A stretch of 64,000 bases of DNA, taken from positions 1-64,000 of the forward strand of contig NZ_JBFRXN010000002.1 in the NCBI RefSeq assembly GCF_040947875.1, written 5' to 3'. How positions within the stretch are numbered: the first letter of the stretch is position 1; each line of letters begins with the position of its first letter. The notes beneath the pieces were generated by a model. That model had not been told where the DNA came from, made no database searches, and was given only the letters and a program-made list of their open reading frames with translations. Position numbers and translations under genes: made by a program. Origin of the DNA: Pseudomonas sp. MYb118. GTDB taxonomy: Bacteria > Pseudomonadota > Gammaproteobacteria > Pseudomonadales > Pseudomonadaceae. Shown here one piece after another: positions 28,714-36,009 of the stretch.

Positions 28714-30486
28714 ATGTGTGGATTAGCTGGCGAGTTACGCTTTGATCATCAACCTGCGGACCTTGCAGCCGTTGAACGAATCACCCATCACCTGGCCCCT
28801 CGCGGCCCCGACGCGTGGGGCTTTCACAGCCAGGGCCCGATTGCCCTGGGCCATCGTCGCCTGAAAATCATGGACCTGTCGGACGGCTCGGCACAGCCGA
28901 TGATCGACAACCAACTGGGCCTGTCCCTGGCCTTCAACGGCGCGATCTATAACTTCCCGGAACTACGCGCGGAGCTTGAAAGCCTCGGTTACGCGTTCTA
29001 CTCCGGCGGCGACACCGAAGTGCTGCTCAAGGGCTACCACGCCTGGGGCGAGGCGCTGCTGCCCAAGCTCAACGGCATGTTCGCCTTCGCCATCTGGGAA
29101 CGTGATGCCAAGCGCCTGTTCATCGCCCGTGACCGTCTAGGCGTGAAACCGCTGTACCTGTCGCGCACCGGCCAACGCCTGCGCTTTGCCTCGGCGTTAC
29201 CAGCGCTGCTCAAGGGTGGCGACATCAACCCGATGCTCGACCCGGTGGCGCTCAATCACTACCTGAACTTCCATGCGGTGGTCCCGGCGCCACGCACCTT
29301 GCTGGCGGGCGTTGAAAAGCTGCCACCGGCCACCTGGATGCGCGTCGAGGCCGACGGTCGCACCGAGCAGAAAACCTGGTGGACCCTGCCCTACGGCCCA
29401 CGCGCCGACGAGCTGAACCTGACCCTGGAAGACTGGCGCGACCGCGTGCTCGACAGCACCCGCGAAGCCGTGGCCATCCGCCAGCGAGCGGCGGTGGATG
29501 TCGGCGTGCTGCTGTCCGGCGGTGTCGATTCGAGCATGCTGGTGGGGTTGTTGCGCGAAGTCGGCGTGGAGAACCTGTCGACCTTCTCCATCGGTTTCCA
29601 GGATGCCGGTGGCGAACGTGGCGACGAATTCCAGTATTCCGACCTGATCGCCGAGCATTTCGGCACCCGCCACCATCAACTGCGCATCGACGAAAAAGAG
29701 ATCATCGAGCAACTGCCCGCGGCGTTCCGCGCCATGAGCGAACCGATGGTCAGCCATGACTGCATCGCCTTCTACCTGCTGTCCCGTGAAGTGGCCAAGC
29801 ATTGCAAAGTGGTGCAGAGCGGCCAGGGCGCGGACGAGCTGTTCGCCGGTTATCACTGGTACCCGCAGGTGGACGGTGCGGCCGATCCTTATGCGGCCTA
29901 TCGCGAAGCATTCTTCGACCGCAGCTACGAGGACTACAGCGCCACCGTGCAGCCGAAATGGCTGACCGCGCATGACGCTGCCGGCGACTTCGTCAAAGAA
30001 CATTTCGCACAACCGGGCGCCGACGCGGCGGTGGACAAGGCCCTACGCCTGGACAGCACCGTGATGCTGGTGGATGACCCGGTCAAACGTGTCGACAACA
30101 TGACCATGGCCTGGGGCCTGGAGGCGCGCACGCCGTTCCTCGACTACCGCCTGGTGGAACTGTCGGCGCGGGTGCCGGGCCAGTTCAAGCTGCCCGACGG
30201 CGGCAAGCATGTGCTCAAGGAAGCGGCGCGCCTGGTGATTCCCAGCGAAGTCATCGACCGCAAGAAAGGTTACTTCCCGGTGCCGGGGCTCAAGCATTTG
30301 CAGGGCAACACCCTGAACTGGGTGCGCGACCTGCTGCTGGACCCGAGCCAGGATCGCGGCCTGTTCAACCCGGCCATGCTCGACCGCCTGCTGACCGACC
30401 CGCAAGGCCAGTTGACCCCGTTGCGCGGCTCCAAGCTATGGCAACTGGCGGCCCTGAACCTGTGGCTCAGCGAACAAGGAATCTGA
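28714..30486 (+). CDS. asnO: N-acetylglutaminylglutamine amidotransferase (asparagine synthetase-like)
   Basis: The 590-residue enzyme has an N-terminal class II glutamine amidotransferase domain with the catalytic Cys2 (MCGLAGEL). An ATP-pyrophosphatase synthetase domain carries LLSGGVDSSML near residue 267. In the NAGGN pathway it converts N-acetylglutaminylglutamine to its amide, an osmoprotectant dipeptide. Assignment rests on the neighbouring ngg and M42 peptidase genes. ATG 28714 is fixed by Cys2, with AAGGA upstream; frame-compatible upstream codons must be excluded because Cys2 has to be exposed. First gene of the operon. Confidence 0.92.
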   Translation: MCGLAGELRFDHQPADLAAVERITHHLAPRGPDAWGFHSQGPIALGHRRLKIMDLSDGSAQPMIDNQLGLSLAFNGAIYNFPELRAELESLGYAFYSGGDTEVLLKGYHAWGEALLPKLNGMFAFAIWERDAKRLFIARDRLGVKPLYLSRTGQRLRFASALPALLKGGDINPMLDPVALNHYLNFHAVVPAPRTLLAGVEKLPPATWMRVEADGRTEQKTWWTLPYGPRADELNLTLEDWRDRVLDSTREAVAIRQRAAVDVGVLLSGGVDSSMLVGLLREVGVENLSTFSIGFQDAGGERGDEFQYSDLIAEHFGTRHHQLRIDEKEIIEQLPAAFRAMSEPMVSHDCIAFYLLSREVAKHCKVVQSGQGADELFAGYHWYPQVDGAADPYAAYREAFFDRSYEDYSATVQPKWLTAHDAAGDFVKEHFAQPGADAAVDKALRLDSTVMLVDDPVKRVDNMTMAWGLEARTPFLDYRLVELSARVPGQFKLPDGGKHVLKEAARLVIPSEVIDRKKGYFPVPGLKHLQGNTLNWVRDLLLDPSQDRGLFNPAMLDRLLTDPQGQLTPLRGSKLWQLAALNLWLSEQGI

Positions 30487-30489
30487 CTG

Positions 30490-32235
30490 ATGAAACCTCA
30501 CGCCACGGCGTACAGCCAACGCCTGTTGCGCGGTCAGGCGCCTTCCTACGAACGCTTGCAGGCCCGCTTGGCCGAGGACGGCAGCGAGCTGGCCGCCAGC
30601 CCCATCGCCGTGCATTGCGGCTGGGGCCGGCTGCTGATCGGCCACACCTTCCCGGACCCGGCGAGCCTGGCCCGGGAGCTGCTCAACGAACAGACCGGCG
30701 AGCGCGACATCGCCCTGTACGTGGCCGCACCGCAGCAGATCCTCGGGCTGGAACCGGCGCAGTTGTTCCTCGACCCGTCGGACACCCTGCGCCTGTGGTT
30801 CAGCGATTATCGCCAGGCCACCCGGGTGTTTCGCGGCTTCCGCATTCGCCGCGCACAAAGCGAGGCGGACTGGCAGGCCATCAACCAGTTGTACCTGGCG
30901 CGCGGCATGTTGCCGATCGACGCCACCCTGCTGACTCCGCATCACCTGGGCGGGCCGGTGTACTGGCTGGCGGAGGACGAGGACAGCGGCGCGGTCATCG
31001 GCAGCGTCATGGGCCTCAACCACCGCAAGGCCTACAACGATCCGGAGCACGGCAGCAGCCTCTGGTGCCTGGCCGTCGACCCGCACTGTTCACGGCCCGG
31101 GGTGGGTGAGGTACTGGTGCGGCATCTGATCGAGCACTTCATGAGCCGGGGCTTGAGTTACCTGGACCTGTCGGTGTTGCACGACAATCGCCTGGCGAAA
31201 AATCTCTACGCCAAACTGGGCTTTCGCAACCTTCCGACCTTCGCCATCAAACGCAAGAACGGCATCAACCAGCCGCTGTTCCTCGGTCCCGGACCGGAAG
31301 CCGAGTTCAACCCCTACGCCCGGATCATCGTCGACGAGGCCCATCGGCGCGGTATCGAAGTGCAGGTCGATGACGCCGAGGCCGGCCTCTTTACTCTGGT
31401 CCATGGCGGTCGGCGCGTGCGCTGTCGCGAATCCCTGAGCGACCTGACCAGCGCCATCAGCATGACCTTGTGCCAGGACAAGAGCCTGACCCACAAAGTG
31501 CTGAAGAACGCCGGGCTGAACCTGCCCGCGCAGCAGCTGGCGGGGAACGCCGACGACAACCTGGCGTTTCTCGACGAACACCAGCGCGTGGTGGTCAAGC
31601 CGCTGGACGGCGAACAGGGCCAGGGCGTGGCGGTGGACTTGTGCAGCATTGAAGACGTGCAGCAGGCCATCGAATCGGCGCGTCAGTTCGACACCCGCGT
31701 GTTGCTCGAAAGCTTCCACGAAGGGCTGGACCTGCGCATCCTGGTGATCGGTTTTGAAGTGGTGGCTGCGGCGATTCGCCGGCCGGCGGAGGTGGTCGGT
31801 GATGGCCAGCATAGCATCCGCTCGTTGATCGAAGCCCAGAGCCGACGGCGCCAGGCCGCCACCAGCGGCGAGAGCAAGATCCCGCTGGACCACGAAACCG
31901 AACGCACCCTGCAAGCGGCGGGTTACGAGTACAGCAGCATCCTGCCGGCGGGCGAGCATCTGTTCGTCCGGCGTACGGCGAACCTGCACACCGGCGGCAT
32001 TCTCGAGGACGTCACCGCAATCCTGCACCCGACGCTGATCGACGCCGCCGTGCGCGCAGCCCGGGCGCTGGACATCCCCATGGTCGGCCTCGACCTGATG
32101 GTGCCGGCGGCGGATCAGCCGGAGTATGTGTTTATCGAAGCCAATGAACGTGCAGGCCTGGCCAATCACGAACCGCAGCCGGTGGCTGAGCGGTTTGTCG
32201 ATTTGCTGTTTCCGCATAGTCAGGCGGTGGTCTGA
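30490..32235 (+). CDS. ngg: N-acetylglutaminylglutamine synthetase (GNAT plus ATP-grasp)
   Basis: The 581-residue fusion has an N-terminal region and a GNAT acetyltransferase domain (about 115-265, with GSSLWCLAVDPHCSRPGVGEVL as the acetyl-CoA region) followed by an ATP-grasp ligase domain (about 320-575, with VVVKPLDGEQGQGV and FIEANERAGL). It should acetylate and ligate two glutamines to make N-acetylglutaminylglutamine. It begins 3 bp after asnO with AAGGA upstream, so the two are translationally linked. Confidence 0.92.
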   Translation: MKPHATAYSQRLLRGQAPSYERLQARLAEDGSELAASPIAVHCGWGRLLIGHTFPDPASLARELLNEQTGERDIALYVAAPQQILGLEPAQLFLDPSDTLRLWFSDYRQATRVFRGFRIRRAQSEADWQAINQLYLARGMLPIDATLLTPHHLGGPVYWLAEDEDSGAVIGSVMGLNHRKAYNDPEHGSSLWCLAVDPHCSRPGVGEVLVRHLIEHFMSRGLSYLDLSVLHDNRLAKNLYAKLGFRNLPTFAIKRKNGINQPLFLGPGPEAEFNPYARIIVDEAHRRGIEVQVDDAEAGLFTLVHGGRRVRCRESLSDLTSAISMTLCQDKSLTHKVLKNAGLNLPAQQLAGNADDNLAFLDEHQRVVVKPLDGEQGQGVAVDLCSIEDVQQAIESARQFDTRVLLESFHEGLDLRILVIGFEVVAAAIRRPAEVVGDGQHSIRSLIEAQSRRRQAATSGESKIPLDHETERTLQAAGYEYSSILPAGEHLFVRRTANLHTGGILEDVTAILHPTLIDAAVRAARALDIPMVGLDLMVPAADQPEYVFIEANERAGLANHEPQPVAERFVDLLFPHSQAVV

Positions 32236-32258
32236 AAAACAGGTGTTGTCTGAGCTGG

Positions 32259-32321
32259 CGCCATCGCGGCGGTGCGACGATTCGACAAGCCCGCTCCTGT
32301 AGGAGCGAGCTTGCTCGCGAT
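32259..32321. repeat. REP element with degenerate partner
   Basis: A full REP (TGTAGGAGCGAGCTTGCTCG) at 32297-32321 is preceded by a damaged inverted copy (CATCGCGGCGGTGCGACG followed by AAGCCCGCTCCT). It lies in the 119-bp gap between ngg and the peptidase gene, so it is probably transcribed within the operon. Confidence 0.75.
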
Positions 32322-32354
32322 AGCGTCAGCCCAGACACCGAATGAGGAGTTTCC

Positions 32355-33545
32355 ATGACCAGCAAAATCCCCGAACCGGATCTCAACTACCTGCAAAAAG
32401 TCCTGCTGGAAATGCTCGCCATCCCGAGCCCGACCGGCTTCACCGACACCATCGTGCGCTACGTCGCCGAGCGTCTGGAGGAACTGGGCATCCCTTTTGA
32501 AATGACCCGCCGTGGCACCATCCGCGCTACGGTCAAGGGCAAGAAAAACAGCCCCGACCGCGCCGTCTCCGCTCACCTGGACACCATCGGCGCCGCCGTG
32601 CGCGCGGTGAAGGACAACGGGCGCCTGACCCTGGCACCGGTGGGTTGCTGGTCGAGCCGCTTTGCCGAAGGCAGCCGCGTCAGCCTGTTCACCGACAACG
32701 GCGTGATCCGCGGCAGCGTGTTGCCGCTGATGGCGTCCGGGCATGCGTTCAACACCGCCATCGACGAAATGCCGATCAGCTGGGACCACATCGAACTGCG
32801 CCTGGACGCCTACTACGCCACCCGCGCCGATTGTGATTCGCTGGGCATCAGCGTCGGTGATTTCGTCGCCTTCGACCCGCTGCCCGAGTTCACCGAAAGC
32901 GGCCACATCAGCGCCCGTCACCTGGATGACAAGGCGGGTGTGGCGGCGTTGCTGGCCGCGCTCAAGGCCATCGTCGACAGCGGCGAAGAACCGATGATCG
33001 ACTGCCATCCGCTGTTCACCATCACCGAGGAAACCGGCAGCGGCGCGGCGGCGGCACTGCCGTGGGACGTCAGCGAATTCGTCGGCATCGACATCGCGCC
33101 GGTCGCAACGGGCCAGCATTCCAGCGAGCACGCGGTCAGCGTGGCGATGCAGGATTCCGGTGGGCCTTACGATTACCATTTGTCCCGCCATTTGCTGCGC
33201 CTGGCCAGCGACAACGAGTTGCCGGTGCGCCGCGACCTGTTCCGCTACTACTTCAGCGACGCCCACTCGGCCGTCACCGCCGGCCATGACATCCGCACCG
33301 CCCTGCTCGCCTTCGGCTGCGACGCCACCCACGGCTACGAGCGTACGCACATCGACAGCCTGGCGGCCTTGAGCCGTCTGCTGGGTGCCTACATCCTCAG
33401 CCCACCGGTGTTCGCCAGCGATGCCCAGCCGGCCAAGGGCTCGCTGGACCGCTTCAGTCATCAGATCGAACATGACACCCAGATGGAAAGCGATACGCGG
33501 GTGCCGTCGGTGGATAGCCTGGTGGGGCAGCGGTCGGAGGGTTGA
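32355..33545 (+). CDS. M42-family peptidase of the NAGGN osmoprotectant system
   Basis: The 396-residue metallopeptidase-like protein has M42/M20-type metal sites: HLDTIGAA (His near residue 75), HLDDKAGVAALLAAL (Asp near 192), TITEETGSG (catalytic Glu pair near 223) and IDIAPV. It follows asnO and ngg, as is usual for NAGGN clusters. It may cleave or recycle the dipeptide, but its exact role is inferred from context only. GAGGAG precedes the ATG. Confidence 0.88.
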   Translation: MTSKIPEPDLNYLQKVLLEMLAIPSPTGFTDTIVRYVAERLEELGIPFEMTRRGTIRATVKGKKNSPDRAVSAHLDTIGAAVRAVKDNGRLTLAPVGCWSSRFAEGSRVSLFTDNGVIRGSVLPLMASGHAFNTAIDEMPISWDHIELRLDAYYATRADCDSLGISVGDFVAFDPLPEFTESGHISARHLDDKAGVAALLAALKAIVDSGEEPMIDCHPLFTITEETGSGAAAALPWDVSEFVGIDIAPVATGQHSSEHAVSVAMQDSGGPYDYHLSRHLLRLASDNELPVRRDLFRYYFSDAHSAVTAGHDIRTALLAFGCDATHGYERTHIDSLAALSRLLGAYILSPPVFASDAQPAKGSLDRFSHQIEHDTQMESDTRVPSVDSLVGQRSEG

Positions 33546-33574
33546 TCTGAAATTTTTGGTTGCCTGATCTACCG

Positions 33575-33650
33575 CCATCGCGAGCAGGCTCGCTCCCACA
33601 GGTTTTGTGAACACCACAGATCACTGTGGGAGCGAGCCTGCTCGCGATGG
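33575..33650. repeat. REP pair (BIME)
   Basis: Inverted REP copies (CATCGCGAGCAGGCTCGC and GTGGGAGCGAGCCTGCTCGC) stand about 35 bp apart after the NAGGN operon. The frame opening at 33607 runs through the second copy and is not a real N-terminus for yheU. Confidence 0.88.
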
Positions 33651-33735
33651 GGGCGGCACATCCACCCCATCACCTGAAGCTAGCCGCCACCGGCCATTCA
33701 CCGTAGCATCGCACCACTGCCAACCCGAGGTGCCC

Positions 33736-33963
33736 ATGCTGATCCCCCACGACCAACTCGAAGTCGACACCCTGACCCGCCTGATCGAAGATTTCGTGAC
33801 CCGCGACGGTACCGACAATGGCGACGACACGCCGCTGGAAACCCGCGTGTTGCGGGTGCGCCAGGCGTTGACCAAGGGTCAGGCGCTGATCGTCTTCGAC
33901 CCGGAAAGCGAGCAGTGCCAATTGATGCTCAAGCACGACGTACCCAAGCACCTGTTCGACTGA
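33736..33963 (+). CDS. yheU: YheU family protein (UPF0270)
   Basis: The 75-residue cytosolic protein has the family pattern MLIPHDQLEVDTLTRLIEDF, then VTRDGTDNGDDTPLETRVLR and a conserved FDPESEQCQLMLKHDV tail. Its function is unknown. GAGG stands 5 bp before the ATG. It converges on the csrA paralogue with 4 bp between them. Confidence 0.92.
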   Translation: MLIPHDQLEVDTLTRLIEDFVTRDGTDNGDDTPLETRVLRVRQALTKGQALIVFDPESEQCQLMLKHDVPKHLFD

Positions 33964-33967
33964 GACT

Positions 33968-34153
33968 TCAAGCCTCCTCGGCTTTCGCCAGTTTGGCCTG
34001 GATACGCTGGTGAACCTCGGCGCGGTGTACCGGGATGCTTTTGGGCGCTTCGATGCCGAAGCGCACGTTGTTGCCGTTGACGGCCATAATGCGCACGGAA
34101 ATGGTGTCACCGATGGAGATCATTTCTCCCACAACGCGGCTGAGTACAAGCAT
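33968..34153 (-). CDS. csrA: CsrA/RsmA-family RNA-binding regulator, divergent paralogue
   Basis: The 61-residue protein has the CsrA fold: MLVLSR (Leu4, Arg6), GEMISIGD, NGNNVRFGIEAPK and VHRAEVHQRIQ with the RNA-contact Arg44. It differs from typical Pseudomonas RsmA and RsmE (which begin MLILTRKVGE) by SRVVGEM at the start and VRIMAVNGNN in the middle, so it is probably an additional paralogue. CsrA dimers bind GGA motifs in mRNA leaders and control translation. Its own leader has GGAGGA about 8 bp before the ATG, a possible autoregulatory site. Which of the paralogues it is cannot be told from this window. Confidence 0.9.
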   Translation of the reverse strand: MLVLSRVVGEMISIGDTISVRIMAVNGNNVRFGIEAPKSIPVHRAEVHQRIQAKLAKAEEA

Positions 34154-34296
34154 GGCATTCGTCCTCCAGGGGTTATCGAACCCTGAAGATGCCCGCTGCG
34201 TGGCGGGCCTTCAATGCAGCGGGAGCAAAACAGTCTCGCCCTACAGCGCCGGACGAATGCCTCTCTAGGAAACATCCGACAAACCCGGACGAAGCG

Positions 34297-34629
34297 TCAG
34301 GACGCGGAAAAACGCGGACCAAACAGGATGACGCTCGCCCCGATCACGCACAGCGCGACGCCGATCCAGTCGGAGCCCAGCGGACGAATCCGCTCGACCA
34401 CCGCCAGCCAGCCAATCGAAGCGATGATGTAGATGCCACCGTAGGCGGCGTAGGCGCGCCCGGCGTAGGCGGCTTCGACGCGGGTCAGCAGCAGCGCGAA
34501 GAGGGTCAGGCTGAGCAGCGCCGGCACCACCCACCAGGCGCTCTTGCCCTGACGCAACCACATCCAGAAGGCAAAGCAGCCGGCGATTTCAAACAGCGCG
34601 GCGAGAAAGAACCACAGGTAATTGAGCAT
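34297..34629 (-). CDS. ynfA: YnfA family membrane protein (UPF0060)
   Basis: The 110-residue inner-membrane protein has four helices: [20 protein letters not shown] in helix 1, with the glutamate of SMR-like proteins, [18 protein letters not shown] in helix 3, and [14 protein letters not shown] in helix 4. YnfA is related to small multidrug resistance transporters. Substrates are not established here. The 143 bp between it and csrA hold a GC-rich hairpin without a T run and no gene. Confidence 0.9.
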   Translation of the reverse strand: MLNYLWFFLAALFEIAGCFAFWMWLRQGKSAWWVVPALLSLTLFALLLTRVEAAYAGRAYAAYGGIYIIASIGWLAVVERIRPLGSDWIGVALCVIGASVILFGPRFSAS

Positions 34630-34693
34630 GCCAGGTGTCTCGTAAGGTGACCGATGGCGGCCACCCTAACGACGACGCCGTGATGGAGCAAGG

Positions 34694-35509
34694 TCAACCG
34701 TTGGTTTGTCTGGCCTTGGCGCGCATTTTGTCGGCCATGGCAGTCATCTCATCGTAGAGCAGTTGCGGGTTTTTCTGCTTGATGGCCCAGGCCATGCGGC
34801 CCTGTTCATGGGGCAGAATCATGAATTCGCCGGCCGCCACTTGCCGGTGGATGTAATCGGCGATGTCCGCGGCCGAGATGGGCGAGCTTTCCAGCAACTT
34901 GCCGACCTGGGCTTTCATCGCCGGCGTCGGGCCACGGAACGAGTCCAGCAGGTTGGTCTGGAAGAAGGACGGGCACACCACGTGCACGCCGATTTCCTGC
35001 TGCGCCAGTTCCACCAGCAGGCTCTCGGACAACGCTACGACACCGGCCTTGGCCACGTTGTAGTTGCTCATGGCCGGGCCCTGCATCAAGGCGGCCATCG
35101 AGGCGATGTTGATGATCTTGCCCTTGCTCTGCTCCAGCAGCGGCAGGAAGGCCTTGCAGCCCTTGACCACACCCATGAGGTTGATCGCGATCTGCCAGTC
35201 CCAGTCTTCCAGGGACAATTCGCTGAAGAAGCCGCCGGAGGCGACACCGGCGTTATTGACGATGATGTCGATGCCACCGAACTTCACTTCACAGGCCTGG
35301 GCAAAGGCGGTCAGTTGGCTGTAATCGCGTACGTCGCAGCGCTGGATGAAGCCGTCGCCGCCAGCTTCGCGAACGAGTTTCAGGGTTTCCTGCAAGCCGG
35401 GTTCGCTGACATCCGACAAGGCCAGTCGCCAGCCTTCACGCGCCCAGCGCAGCGCGATTTCGCGACCCAGGCCCGAGCCCGCGCCAGTGATCATCATGCG
35501 ATTTTGCAT
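34694..35509 (-). CDS. SDR family oxidoreductase
   Basis: The 271-residue cytosolic short-chain dehydrogenase has the nucleotide-binding motif ITGAGSGLGREIALR at the N-terminus, VNNAG near residue 88, a serine in NIASMAAL and the catalytic SNYNVAKAGV (Tyr and Lys near 157-161). It uses NAD(P)H on an unidentified alcohol or ketone. The ATG at 35509 is the family start; the frame extends 32 codons further without a ribosome-binding site. Confidence 0.88.
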   Translation of the reverse strand: MQNRMMITGAGSGLGREIALRWAREGWRLALSDVSEPGLQETLKLVREAGGDGFIQRCDVRDYSQLTAFAQACEVKFGGIDIIVNNAGVASGGFFSELSLEDWDWQIAINLMGVVKGCKAFLPLLEQSKGKIINIASMAALMQGPAMSNYNVAKAGVVALSESLLVELAQQEIGVHVVCPSFFQTNLLDSFRGPTPAMKAQVGKLLESSPISAADIADYIHRQVAAGEFMILPHEQGRMAWAIKQKNPQLLYDEMTAMADKMRAKARQTNG

Positions 35510-35679
35510 AGCAAACAGCCTTGTTGTTCCCGAGGAAGATGCCTGAGTGTAGCGAAGGACCCCGGCTAACCCACGCTCCATCAGATTGCTGAATGGCCCG
35601 AACAAACTGCGGACACGGGCACGACAACTTGCCGGTTAAAACGAAATAAGCGGGCCTTCGAAAAACATTAAAAAAACTT

Positions 35680-35708
35680 GGAATTTTCTTTCAACCGCGA
35701 GAGTCGGA
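35680..35708 (+). promoter_or_regulatory. Possible ECF-sigma promoter of the DUF3309 gene
   Basis: GGAATTTT (35680-35687) and GTCGGA (35703-35708) lie 15 bp apart, resembling -35/-10 elements of envelope-stress ECF sigma factors (GGAACTT and GTCTGA types). They lie about 85 bp before the DUF3309 gene. The match is partial; a housekeeping promoter is not obvious. The rest of the 284-bp gap (35510-35793) shows no gene. Confidence 0.3.
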
Positions 35709-35793
35709 TTTTGTAAGCAGCTTGGGTTTATTGCAGTCCAGCTGACTGATTAACGCCAGGTAACTCCAGAATACTTCCCACAAGGAAATAGAC

Positions 35794-35946
35794 ATGGGCA
35801 CAATCTTAATCATTATTCTGATCCTTCTGCTGGTAGGCGGTCTGCCGGTCTTCCCTCACTCCAGAAGTTGGGGTTATGGCCCGTCCGGTATCATTGGCGT
35901 GGTGTTGGTGGTGCTGCTGATCCTGCTATTGCTCGGCAAGATATGA
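35794..35946 (+). CDS. DUF3309 small membrane protein
   Basis: The 50-residue protein is nearly all hydrophobic: MGTILIIILILLLVGGLPVF, then a short loop HSRSWGYGPSG, then IIGVVLVVLLILLLLGKI. This two-helix pattern is that of DUF3309. AAGGA precedes the ATG. The role is unknown; genes of this type are often stress-induced. A terminator follows immediately. Confidence 0.88.
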   Translation: MGTILIIILILLLVGGLPVFPHSRSWGYGPSGIIGVVLVVLLILLLLGKI

Positions 35947-35959
35947 AGTAATAACAGGC

Positions 35960-35998
35960 AAAAAAAAGAGGCCCTTATGTAAGGGCCTCTTTTTTATT
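35960..35998. terminator. Bidirectional intrinsic terminator
   Basis: The hairpin AGAGGCCCTTA-TG-TAAGGGCCTCT is flanked by an A run on the left and a T run on the right. It serves both the DUF3309 gene (plus) and the convergent LtaS-like gene (minus). Confidence 0.92.
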
Positions 35999-36009
35999 GC
36001 ACCAGAAAC

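Noticed and set aside
34185..34206. GCCCGC-GCGGGC hairpin downstream of ynfA as terminator
   Set aside because: There is no T run on either strand after the stem, so termination cannot be supported.
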